64,000 bases of DNA, from the NCBI RefSeq assembly GCF_006539885.1, contig NZ_BJNW01000005.1, positions 62,001-126,000 of the forward strand. The letters are read 5' to 3'. This document shows, one piece after another, positions 32,178-39,748 of the stretch. This stretch comes from Kocuria varians. Lineage in GTDB: Bacteria; Actinomycetota; Actinomycetes; Actinomycetales; Micrococcaceae. The notes under the pieces are model-generated. The model was given only the letters and a program-made list of their open reading frames with translations. It was not told the DNA's origin and made no database searches. The position numbers were made by a program, and so were the translations under genes. Numbering within the stretch: the stretch's first letter is position 1; every line of letters starts with the position of its first letter.

Positions 32178-35100
32178 TCAGTCTCCCACAGCCCGGGGCT
32201 CCCGACGCCGCGGTGGTCGACCGGGTGCGGGTCGGGAGCCGAGCAGGGTGGCGGGGTCCGGGAGGGTCTGCGGGCGGGAGAGGTCCCAGGCGCGGGCCGC
32301 CTGGATGCCGATGCCCCGCGGGCCGGTGCGGCGGGTGTGGCCGTGGACGAGCAGCAGGGTGGGGGCGAAGAGCACGTCGCCGGACTCGGCCTGGGCCTCG
32401 TCGAAGAACGTGCAGTCCACTGCTCCGGAGCCGTCGTCGAGGGAGATGAAGACCACGCGTCTGCCGCTGCGCATGGGCGGTGTCATGGTGGAGACGCGCA
32501 CCCCGGCGACCAGCACCTCGGTGCCGTTGCGCAGTCCCAGCAGGTCCTCGGCACGGGTGGCCCCGTAGCGGCGCATGAGCTCCGCGTGGGAGTCCATGAG
32601 GTGGGCGCTGACCTCCACGTCCATGGTGTCCATCTCCGCCCGGACGCGTTCCCCGGTGCTGGGCTCGGGCAGCCGTGCGGGCAGGGCCAACAGGTCCACG
32701 TCCCCCAGGGGCAGGCTCAGCTGCCCCTCCCCCGGCTGGGAGCGGGACGAGCGGCCGGCCCCGGAGGCGGGGCGGTCCGCCTGCTCGCGGAGGAAGTGGA
32801 CCATGTCCGCGTGGGAGGCACGGGTGCCGGCGGCGCGCAGCAGACCGTCGAGGGCGCCGGCGGAGGCGAGGCGCTGCAGGCTGCGGCGTGAGGGGCGGGC
32901 GCGGGTGCGCAGGTCCGCGAGGTCGGTGTAGGGCTGGCCGGCGAGGAGGCGTTCGGTCTCCGCGGTGCTGATGCCGGTGATGGCGTGCAGGGACATGCGG
33001 ATGCCCCAGGCGCCGTCCTGGGTGTGGGGGATGCCGTGGTCGAGGTCTCCGGGGGTCACGGTGCCGGGCCTGGGGGTCACGGACTCCACGCGGTGGTGCC
33101 CGCCGCTGCGGTTGACGTCCGGGCCGAGCACGGGGATGCCCATGCGGCGGGCCTCGCCCACGAGCAGCCGGGCGGGGTACATGCCGGGGTCGTGCTCCCA
33201 GACCCCGGCCATGAAGGCCTCCGGGTGGTGGGTCTTCAGCCACGCGGACTGGTAGGTGGGGACGGCAAAGGCCACGGCGTGGGCCTTGCAGAAACCGAAG
33301 CTGCCGAAGGCGTGGAGGGTGTCCCACACGGTGTCGATGGCGCGGGAGGTGTAGCCGCGGCCGCGGGCGCCGTCGCGGAAGGCGGTCTCCACGGGGGCTT
33401 CCCCCGGTGAGCCGAGCAGCCGGCGCCAGACGTCCGCACGGCCGAGTCCGCAGCCGGTCATGCGGTCCATGATGCGCATGATCTGTTCGTGGTAGACGGC
33501 CACGCCGTGGGTCTCGGCGAGGATCTCGCGCAGGTCCGGGTGCAGGGGTGCCGGGGTGGACCAGCCGTGGCGGGCCTCGAGGTAGGGGCGGACCATGTTG
33601 GCCTGCATGGGGCCGGGGCGGAAGAGGGAGATGTCCACGACGAGGTCGTTGAACTCCTGCGGCCCCATAGTGCCGATCAGCTCCCGCTGCCCCGGTGACT
33701 CGATCTGGAAGCAGCCGAGGGTGTGGGTGGAGCTGATCAGCCGGTAGGTGTCGGGGTCGTCCCGGGGCATGGTGTCGAGGTCCGGGGGTGGTTCGTGGGG
33801 GTGCAGCCGGGCGGTCTCGGCGACGGCGTGGGCCAGGGTGGACTGCATGCGCACGCCCAGGACGTCGAGCTTGATGAGTCCCATGGGGTCCATGTCGTGC
33901 TTGTCGTATTGGGACATGGGCAGCCCGATCCCGCTGGTCTGCACCGGGGTGCGGTCCAGGAGGGTGGTGTCGGAGAGGATCACGCCGCAGGGGTGCATGG
34001 AGATGTGCCGGGGTAGCCGGTCGAGGCGTTCGGTGAGGTCCACGAGCAGGTCCAGCTGGCGGTTGCTGCGCAGCCGTTCGGCGAGTGGGGCGAGCTCGGG
34101 GCGGCGGGTGAGCTCCTCGCGCAGGGTGGCTCCCGGCACGCGCCACAGCTGGCCGGCGACGTTGTCCACGTCCTGCGCGCCGATCCCCAGGGCCAGCCCG
34201 GCGTCCCGCACGGCCCCGCGGGAGCGGTAGGCGTTTTGCATGCTCATGAGGGTGACGCGCCGGGGTCCGAAGCGTTCGAAGATCCGCCGGTAGACGGCGT
34301 GGCGGCGGGCGCTCTCGATGTCGATGTCGATGTCCGGGAGGTTGGGGCGCAGCGGGGAGAGGAAGCGCTCGAAGACGAGGTCGTACTCGAGCGGGTCCGC
34401 CGGGGAGATCCCCAGCAGGTGCACCACCAGGGAGGAGACGCCCGAGCCCCGGGCGGCGTGGCGCACCCCCATCTGCCCCATCAGCTCCGAGACCTCCCCC
34501 ACGGTGAGGAAGTAGCCCGCGAACCCCAGGGCGGAGATCACGTCCAGCTCGCGCTCCAGCCGCGAGCGCAGGGACTCCCGGTTGAGGCCGGGGACGGTGC
34601 GGTCCCAGTCCTCGTGGCCGTGCAGGCGGGCGAGTCCGGCGTAGCAGCGGCGGGCGAGTTCGCGGTCCGGGTCCCCGGTGAGGCCGAGCACGGAGGCCTC
34701 GGGGATGACCGGGTGGCCGATTCCGAGGTCCTGTGCGACGTCCAGGGCGCAGCGCTGGGCGAGGCGGTGGGTGTCCGCGAGCAGCCGGTCGCGTCCGGCA
34801 TCCCCGTGGTCCGCGGCGTGGGCGATCTCGTGGGCGAGGCCTGTCATCTCGCGCTCGTCCTTGAGCCAGCCCTGTCCGTTGGGCTGCAGCACTCCGCGGT
34901 CCGCGCCGGCCAGTTCGTCCAGGGATATCAGGGTGCGGGCGGCGTCCAGGACGTCCGCCGTGACGGCCTGCCCGGGGTGGGCGTAGCGCACGGCGTTGCT
35001 CAGCACCACGGGCACCCGGGCCTGGTGCCCGGTCTGGAGCATCCGCACGGCGTGGCCGGTGCTCAGCGGTGCCCCCTGGGGAGAGAGGTGGGTCACGGTC

Positions 35101-35729
35101 TCGACCACGAGGGTGTCCGGGGGCAGGGTGCGGCGCCACCGGTCCATGGCGGCGCGTGCTCTGCCGTAGTGGTGGCCCACCAGCAGCCGTCCGACGTCCG
35201 AGTCCGGACCCACGAGCACCACGAGTCCGGGCTGGCCGTGGGCGGCGGCCCGGTGGACGTGGCGGGCCAGCTGGGCGGCGGTGAGACCGATGGGGTGGGC
35301 CGCGTGGCGGTCGTGGGCGCGGTGGGCGGCGGAGACCAGCCGGCACAGGGCGGCGTAGCCGGCCCCGGCGTTGTGGCCGGTGGCCAGCACCACCACCCGG
35401 CCGACGACCCGGGGCGGGCGCGGGCGGAGTCGTCCTCCCCCGCTCGCTGTCCGGGGAACCGCGCCCGACGCCGCCCCGGAGGCCCCGGAGCGGGGACCCG
35501 CACCGGCGGTGGCGGGGCCGAGGAGGGCGAGGTCCACCCCCAGCACGGGGGCGATCCCCCGGTCCCGGCAGGCCAGCACGTGCTTGACCGCGCCGTAGAG
35601 ACCGTCCCGGTCCGTGCACGCCAGGACCTCCGCGCCGTGGTCCCGGGCGGTGTCCGCCAGCTCCGCGGGACGCGCCACCCCGTAGTGCGCGCTGAAGGCG
35701 GAGGCCACGTGGAGGTGGGGGAACGACAT
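32178..35729 (-). CDS. dnaE2: Error-prone DNA polymerase DnaE2
   Basis: C-family polymerase for damage-tolerant, mutagenic synthesis, 1183 residues. It has an N-terminal PHP domain (HLHVASAFSAHYG), the catalytic aspartates of PDIDIDIESARRHAVY and KLDVLGVRM, the Hx motif HAARGSGVSSLVVHLLG and a C-terminal OB fold. QLSLPL, about 200 residues from the C-terminus, looks like a beta-clamp-binding motif. The ATG lies 8 bases below a LexA-like box. Its usual partners ImuA and ImuB are not in the window. The DUF6504-like gene is directly upstream and an App1-type gene directly downstream. Confidence 0.94.
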   Translation of the reverse strand: MSFPHLHVASAFSAHYGVARPAELADTARDHGAEVLACTDRDGLYGAVKHVLACRDRGIAPVLGVDLALLGPATAGAGPRSGASGAASGAVPRTASGGGRLRPRPPRVVGRVVVLATGHNAGAGYAALCRLVSAAHRAHDRHAAHPIGLTAAQLARHVHRAAAHGQPGLVVLVGPDSDVGRLLVGHHYGRARAAMDRWRRTLPPDTLVVETVTHLSPQGAPLSTGHAVRMLQTGHQARVPVVLSNAVRYAHPGQAVTADVLDAARTLISLDELAGADRGVLQPNGQGWLKDEREMTGLAHEIAHAADHGDAGRDRLLADTHRLAQRCALDVAQDLGIGHPVIPEASVLGLTGDPDRELARRCYAGLARLHGHEDWDRTVPGLNRESLRSRLERELDVISALGFAGYFLTVGEVSELMGQMGVRHAARGSGVSSLVVHLLGISPADPLEYDLVFERFLSPLRPNLPDIDIDIESARRHAVYRRIFERFGPRRVTLMSMQNAYRSRGAVRDAGLALGIGAQDVDNVAGQLWRVPGATLREELTRRPELAPLAERLRSNRQLDLLVDLTERLDRLPRHISMHPCGVILSDTTLLDRTPVQTSGIGLPMSQYDKHDMDPMGLIKLDVLGVRMQSTLAHAVAETARLHPHEPPPDLDTMPRDDPDTYRLISSTHTLGCFQIESPGQRELIGTMGPQEFNDLVVDISLFRPGPMQANMVRPYLEARHGWSTPAPLHPDLREILAETHGVAVYHEQIMRIMDRMTGCGLGRADVWRRLLGSPGEAPVETAFRDGARGRGYTSRAIDTVWDTLHAFGSFGFCKAHAVAFAVPTYQSAWLKTHHPEAFMAGVWEHDPGMYPARLLVGEARRMGIPVLGPDVNRSGGHHRVESVTPRPGTVTPGDLDHGIPHTQDGAWGIRMSLHAITGISTAETERLLAGQPYTDLADLRTRARPSRRSLQRLASAGALDGLLRAAGTRASHADMVHFLREQADRPASGAGRSSRSQPGEGQLSLPLGDVDLLALPARLPEPSTGERVRAEMDTMDVEVSAHLMDSHAELMRRYGATRAEDLLGLRNGTEVLVAGVRVSTMTPPMRSGRRVVFISLDDGSGAVDCTFFDEAQAESGDVLFAPTLLLVHGHTRRTGPRGIGIQAARAWDLSRPQTLPDPATLLGSRPAPGRPPRRREPRAVGD

Positions 35730-35737
35730 GGCCCTAT

Positions 35738-35753
35738 TCGAATCTTTATTCTA
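35738..35753 (-). promoter_or_regulatory. LexA/SOS-like box at dnaE2
   Basis: TCGAATCTTTATTCTA, a palindrome of the form TCGAA-N6-TTC, a variant of the actinobacterial SOS box (TCGAAC-N4-GTTCGA). It ends 8 bases above the dnaE2 start codon. A TTGACA -35-like hexamer (minus strand, 35759-35764) is adjacent, so LexA binding would block the promoter. Confidence 0.7.
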
Positions 35754-35811
35754 ACAACTGTCAACCCCGAGCCACCCCCGCAGGGGCACCCCGACACACC
35801 GCGGGCACCGC

Positions 35812-36222
35812 TCAGCCACGGGTCACCGACAGCAGCCGCCACCACCCGGTGGACTGGTCCCGCAGCAGCCGGAACGTGGCGGGGAGCACCGCCCCGCGCT
35901 GCACCGCCTGCACCTGCCACAGCTCGTGGTCCACGAGGCTCGTGCGGGACTCGCGGGGCACCCGGTCCACGAGATCCCACCAGTTCCGGCGGTCGTACCA
36001 GCGCACGGGCTGCTCGACCACGCGGTGCGCATGCCCCCGGTGGAGCACTTCCCGCGGGGCCCCGGTCTCGTCGCAGCGCACGACCACCTGCCCACCGAGA
36101 TCCTCCGGAACAATCTCCCGCGCACCCTCGGCGAGCGCCGCACTGACCCCTGCGCCGATCACCGGGACCGAGTCCCAGGGGTCCTCGTGGACTCCGATCT
36201 CCGTGCTCTCCAGAACCGTCAT
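35812..36222 (-). CDS. DUF6504-like protein next to dnaE2
   Basis: A 136-residue protein with a Trp- and Arg-rich core (VRWYDRRNWWDLVDRVP, HELWQVQAV, FRLLRDQSTGWWRLLSV) that resembles the DUF6504 family encoded with DnaE2/ImuB mutasome genes in Actinobacteria. No catalytic motif is visible. The ATG has GGGAGGGTG upstream. A LexA-like palindrome overlaps its promoter, matching the one at dnaE2, which supports a role in the SOS response. Its precise function is unknown. Confidence 0.72.
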   Translation of the reverse strand: MTVLESTEIGVHEDPWDSVPVIGAGVSAALAEGAREIVPEDLGGQVVVRCDETGAPREVLHRGHAHRVVEQPVRWYDRRNWWDLVDRVPRESRTSLVDHELWQVQAVQRGAVLPATFRLLRDQSTGWWRLLSVTRG

Positions 36223-36245
36223 GGTGGTTCACCCTCCCCAGGTGT

Positions 36246-36261
36246 TCGAAACTTTATTCGA
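36246..36261 (-). promoter_or_regulatory. LexA/SOS-like box and promoter of the DUF6504-like gene
   Basis: TCGAAACTTTATTCGA is nearly palindromic and shares the central CTTTATTC with the dnaE2 box. On the minus strand TTGGCA (36273-36278) and TAAAGT (36251-36256), 16 bases apart, form a plausible promoter whose -10 lies inside the box. Confidence 0.75.
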
Positions 36262-36527
36262 TTCCTGAACGGTGCCAAGGCCGTCCGACACGCATAAGCG
36301 ACGGCGTCGGGACGGGCCCCGCCGAGGGTGGTGGTCGCGGCGGGGATGGTGGTTGCGGCGGAGCCGGGGCGGTCCCGTGGGCGGCGCGGACTCCGGCGTG
36401 GCGCTCGTGGACGAACGGGAGCGCCCCTCACCGGCTCCGCCATCCCACCGGTCCCGCCACACGACGTCATGCGCGCCGGGCCCCGGCTTGTCCGGTGCGC
36501 GGCGGGTGTGGTTGTGTGATCGCACAA
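36262..36527. other. Intergenic stretch before the SAM riboswitch
   Basis: Very GC-rich, with no gene supported on either strand. It must hold the upstream elements of the DUF6504-like gene promoter (minus) and the promoter of the riboswitch transcript (plus), but I cannot point to the latter with confidence. Confidence 0.5.
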
Positions 36528-36610
36528 GAATCACGAGTTCCGGTGCGAAGCCCTGGCTGGCCGGACGGCAACCCTCTGACGCTGTCGTGGGGTGCCCCAG
36601 GTGATGATTC
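36528..36610 (+). promoter_or_regulatory. SAM-IV (SAM-I/IV) riboswitch aptamer
   Basis: P1 is GAATCA (36528-36533) with TGATTC (36605-36610). Inside are the conserved blocks ACGAGTTCCGGTGCGAAGCC, GGCCGGACGGCAACCCTC and GTGGGGTGCCCCAGGTGATG, which match the actinobacterial SAM-IV aptamer closely. A GGCCCGTGGCC arm follows (36611-36621), as expected for the extra 3' element. It lies 80 bases before the transporter start and should turn the unit off when SAM is plentiful. Confidence 0.93.
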
Positions 36611-36690
36611 GGCCCGTGGCCACACCGGCGCGGGCAAGGACGGCGTCCGCTCACCTATGCTTCGTGACGCCCCGCTCCGAAGGATTGTCC

Positions 36691-38130
36691 ATGGGCGACA
36701 CAGCACCCGGCCGCACCCACCACGCGGTTCTCCCCCGCACCGACGACGCGGCCACCGGTCCCGAACACCCTGCCACCGGCCCCGAGGGCGCGACGCCCGG
36801 GGACCTGCGCACCGCCGCGGCAGCGGTGCGCTCGAAGAAGCGGGTGCTGGCGGCGTCGTTTGTGGGCACGACCATCGAGTGGTACGACTTCTACCTCTAC
36901 GGCGCGGCCGCCGCGCTGGTCTTCAACCATTACTTCTTCCCGCAGGGTTCCGGGGTGGGGGCGGTGATCGCCTCGTTCGCGACTTTCGCGATCGCGTTCT
37001 TCTTCCGTCCCCTGGGCGGGATCGTCGCGGGGCACCTGGGTGACCGGATCGGGCGCAAGGCGCTGCTCGTGGCGTCCCTGCTGGCCATGGGCCTGGCGAC
37101 CACGCTGATCGGTCTGCTGCCCGGCTTCGACCGGATCGGGTGGGCCGCGGTGGTGCTGCTGGTCGCGTGCCGGATCCTGCAGGGGCTCTCCGCGGGCATG
37201 GAGTGGGGCGGTTCGGCGGTGCTGTCCGTGGAGCACGCCCCCGCCGGGATGCGCGGGCTGTTCGGTTCGTTCACGCAGGTCGGCTCCGCCGCGGGCATGC
37301 TGCTGTCCACCGCGTTCTTTGCCGTGGTGCAGGCCGTGACCACCGCCGAGCAGTTCCAGGCGTGGGGCTGGCGGGTGCCGTTCGTGTTCTCCGCGGTGCT
37401 CGTGGTGATCGGCCTGGTGATCCGCGCCGGTGTCTCGGATGCGGACGAGTTCCGCGAGGTCAAGGCCGAGAACCACCAGGCGCTCTCCCCCGTGCGGGAG
37501 GTCCTGACCCGCTACCCGCGCGGTGTCATCGTGTGCATCGGCCAGCGCATGGTCCAGCCCGCGATCTTCTCGATCCTCACCGTCTACACCCTCACCTACG
37601 TCACCCAGCACCGCGGGCAGAGCCAGTGGGTCATAGTCTCGATCCTGATCGCCGCGGGCGTGGGCATCGTGGGCGGGCCCTTCTGGGGCTGGCTCTCGGA
37701 CCGTGTGGGGCGCCGGCGGATCTCCGTAGTCTCCGCCGCGCTGATCGGGGTGTTCGTGTGGCCGTACTTCCTGTTCCTGGACCGGGGTCCGCTCGCCCTG
37801 CTGCCGCTCGTCTACCTGCTGGGCCTGGCCGTGCTGCACGACAGCATCTACGGCCCCCAGGCCGCGCTGTTCGCCGAGCAGTTCCCCGTGCACCTGCGCT
37901 ACTCCGGGGTCTCCCTGGGCTACCAGGTGGGCACGATCCTCTCCGGCGGCCTCACGCCCATGATCGCCGCGTGGCTCGTGGCCACCGGCGGCGGCACCCC
38001 CTGGCTGCTGTGCGGCTACCTGGCCGTGCTCGCGGCGGTCTCGGTTCTCACCGGGCGCATGGCCCGGGACTCCGTGGCCGACGGCGCCCGCGTGGTCCCC
38101 ACGCGCCTCGCCGCCCCTGTCCCCGCCTGA
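36691..38130 (+). CDS. MFS transporter, metabolite:H+ symporter (MHS) type
   Basis: A 479-residue major facilitator protein with 12 hydrophobic segments. The MHS-family signatures are visible: SFVGTTIEWYDFYLYGAAAAL, FRPLGGIVAGHLGDRIGRK and LQGLSAGMEWGGSAVLS. An N-terminal soluble tail of about 55 residues precedes the first helix. The ATG has AAGGA upstream. Because the aptamer upstream senses SAM and the next gene is a flavin monooxygenase of the sulfur-scavenging type, its substrate may be an organosulfur or methionine-related compound; this is inference. Confidence 0.9.
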   Translation: MGDTAPGRTHHAVLPRTDDAATGPEHPATGPEGATPGDLRTAAAAVRSKKRVLAASFVGTTIEWYDFYLYGAAAALVFNHYFFPQGSGVGAVIASFATFAIAFFFRPLGGIVAGHLGDRIGRKALLVASLLAMGLATTLIGLLPGFDRIGWAAVVLLVACRILQGLSAGMEWGGSAVLSVEHAPAGMRGLFGSFTQVGSAAGMLLSTAFFAVVQAVTTAEQFQAWGWRVPFVFSAVLVVIGLVIRAGVSDADEFREVKAENHQALSPVREVLTRYPRGVIVCIGQRMVQPAIFSILTVYTLTYVTQHRGQSQWVIVSILIAAGVGIVGGPFWGWLSDRVGRRRISVVSAALIGVFVWPYFLFLDRGPLALLPLVYLLGLAVLHDSIYGPQAALFAEQFPVHLRYSGVSLGYQVGTILSGGLTPMIAAWLVATGGGTPWLLCGYLAVLAAVSVLTGRMARDSVADGARVVPTRLAAPVPA

Positions 38131-38137
38131 GCGCAGG

Positions 38138-38176
38138 ACGACGCCGCCGGGCAGGAACCCTGCGCGGCGGCGTCGT
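38138..38176 (+). terminator. Palindrome between the transporter and monooxygenase genes
   Basis: ACGACGCCGCCG (38138-38149) pairs perfectly with CGGCGGCGTCGT (38165-38176). It lies 8 bases after the transporter stop. It shares the GACGACGCCGC core with hairpins elsewhere in the window. It could terminate or lower readthrough into the monooxygenase gene. Confidence 0.55.
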
Positions 38177-38282
38177 ACCCGGCGAGCCCCCACCCCGCGC
38201 GCTCCACCCGGCCAGACACCCCGGCCTGAGAGCCCCTCCGGCCCCACCAGACCTCGACCCGATCCCACCCGAAAGGACCCCC

Positions 38283-39668
38283 ATGCCCCGCCCGCTGCTG
38301 TTCAACGCCTTCGAGATGCCCGTGCCCGTCCACCAGTCCCCGGGGCTGTGGCGGCACCCGGAGGACGAGTCCCGCGACTTCGCCTCCCCGGCGCACTGGG
38401 AGAAGGAGGCGCGGATCATCGAGGACGCCGGTTTCCACGGCATCTTCCTCGCGGACGTGCTGGGTCTCTACGACGTGTACGGCGGCAGCCCGGACGCCGC
38501 CCTGCGCGGTGGGGTGCAGGTGCCGCAGCTGGACCCCCTGCTGCTGGCCCCGCTGCTCGCGAAGGCCACGGAGCACCTGGCCGTGGGCGTCACGGCGTCG
38601 GTGACCTACGCGGCCCCCTACGACCTCGCCCGCCGCTTCGCCACCCTGGACGCCCTCACGGACGGGCGCATCGCGTGGAACGTGGTGACCTCCTACCAGG
38701 AGTCCGCCGCCCGCAACCTGGGCCTCGGCACGCAGCTGCCCCACGACGAGCGCTACGACCGCGCGGACGAGTACATGGACGTGGTCTACGCGCTGTGGGA
38801 GGGCTGCTACGAGGACGACGCGTACGTCGCGGACCCGGCGAGCGGCGTCGTCGTGGACCCGCAGAAGGTGCGCGGCGCGCAGCACCACGGCACGTACTTC
38901 GACGTCACCGCCCCCGCGCTCACGGCCCCCACCCGCCAGCGCACCCCGTTCCTCTTCCAGGCCGGTGCCTCCCCGCGCGGCCTGGAGTTCGCCGCCAAGC
39001 ACGCGGAGGCGGTGTTCTTCTCCGGGCCCACGCCCGAGCACGTGGCGCGCTGGACCGGCAGGCTGCGCGAGGAGGCGCGGGCCGCCGGCCGCGCACCCGA
39101 GTCCGTCAAGGCGTTCACGAACGTCGCGGTCGTGGTCGCGGAGACGGACGAGGCCGCCCAGCAGCGCCTCGCCGAGTACCGCCGGCACGTGGACGTCCCC
39201 GCCGCGCTGGCCCTGTTCGGCGGGTGGACCGGCGTGGACCTCTCGGACGCGGACCCGGACGCGCCCTTGGAGCACGTGGAGACGGACGCCAACCGCTCGG
39301 CGCTCGCGTCCTTCACGACCATGGACCCGGACGCCGCCTGGACCCCGCGCCGCGTGGCCGAGTTCGTGGCCGTGGGCGGGCGCGGACCGGTGATCACGGG
39401 CTCCCCCGAGACGGTCGCGGACGAGCTCGAACGCTGGGCCCGGGACGCGGACGTGGACGGCTTCAACGTCAACGCGTGCGTGCGCCCCGCGGACTTCGAG
39501 CGCTTCGGCCGCTTCGTGGCGCCGGTGCTGCGCGAGCGCGGACTTCTGGGGCCCGCCCGCGAGCGCCACGACGACGCCGCGGCCCCGGCCCGCACCGCCC
39601 GCGAGGTCTTCGGCGGGGGCGGGAGCCGGCTGCCCGCCGATCACCCGGGGGCGGCGTACCGGCGGTGA
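38283..39668 (+). CDS. LLM-class flavin-dependent monooxygenase (NtaA/SnaA/DszA type)
   Basis: A 461-residue bacterial luciferase-like monooxygenase that would use reduced FMN from a partner reductase. Typical segments are FNAFEMPVPVHQSPGLWRHP, HWEKEARIIEDAGFHGIFLADVLG, AWNVVTSYQESAARNLG and PFLFQAGASPRGLEFAAKHAE. The subfamily includes nitrilotriacetate, dibenzothiophene sulfone and dimethyl sulfone monooxygenases. The ATG has GAAAGGA upstream. The SAM riboswitch two genes upstream points to sulfur release as its role; no flavin reductase is adjacent. A short Ala/Asp-rich C-terminal tail is present. Confidence 0.9.
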   Translation: MPRPLLFNAFEMPVPVHQSPGLWRHPEDESRDFASPAHWEKEARIIEDAGFHGIFLADVLGLYDVYGGSPDAALRGGVQVPQLDPLLLAPLLAKATEHLAVGVTASVTYAAPYDLARRFATLDALTDGRIAWNVVTSYQESAARNLGLGTQLPHDERYDRADEYMDVVYALWEGCYEDDAYVADPASGVVVDPQKVRGAQHHGTYFDVTAPALTAPTRQRTPFLFQAGASPRGLEFAAKHAEAVFFSGPTPEHVARWTGRLREEARAAGRAPESVKAFTNVAVVVAETDEAAQQRLAEYRRHVDVPAALALFGGWTGVDLSDADPDAPLEHVETDANRSALASFTTMDPDAAWTPRRVAEFVAVGGRGPVITGSPETVADELERWARDADVDGFNVNACVRPADFERFGRFVAPVLRERGLLGPARERHDDAAAPARTAREVFGGGGSRLPADHPGAAYRR

Positions 39669-39701
39669 GGCGGCCGACCGGTCGACGGTGGAACCAGTGC
39701 T

Positions 39702-39736
39702 GAGCCCGGGAGGCGGCCCCGTCGCCTCCCGGGCTC
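39702..39736. terminator. Bidirectional terminator between convergent genes
   Basis: GAGCCCGGGAGGCG (39702-39715) pairs perfectly with CGCCTCCCGGGCTC (39723-39736) around a 7-base loop. It lies between the monooxygenase gene (plus) and the NCS1 permease gene (minus) and can serve both. Confidence 0.85.
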
Positions 39737-39748
39737 GGCCCTGACCGT

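Noticed and set aside
32178-35619. Extension of the App1 frame through dnaE2 (1505 codons)
   Set aside because: The translation above the App1 start at 32172 is Arg/Pro/Gly-rich and has no domain. dnaE2 fills the region in another frame with full conservation.
35738-36261. Insertion-sequence inverted repeats
   Set aside because: The similar palindromes at both ends of the DUF6504-like gene are better explained as LexA-type operators; no transposase is present.
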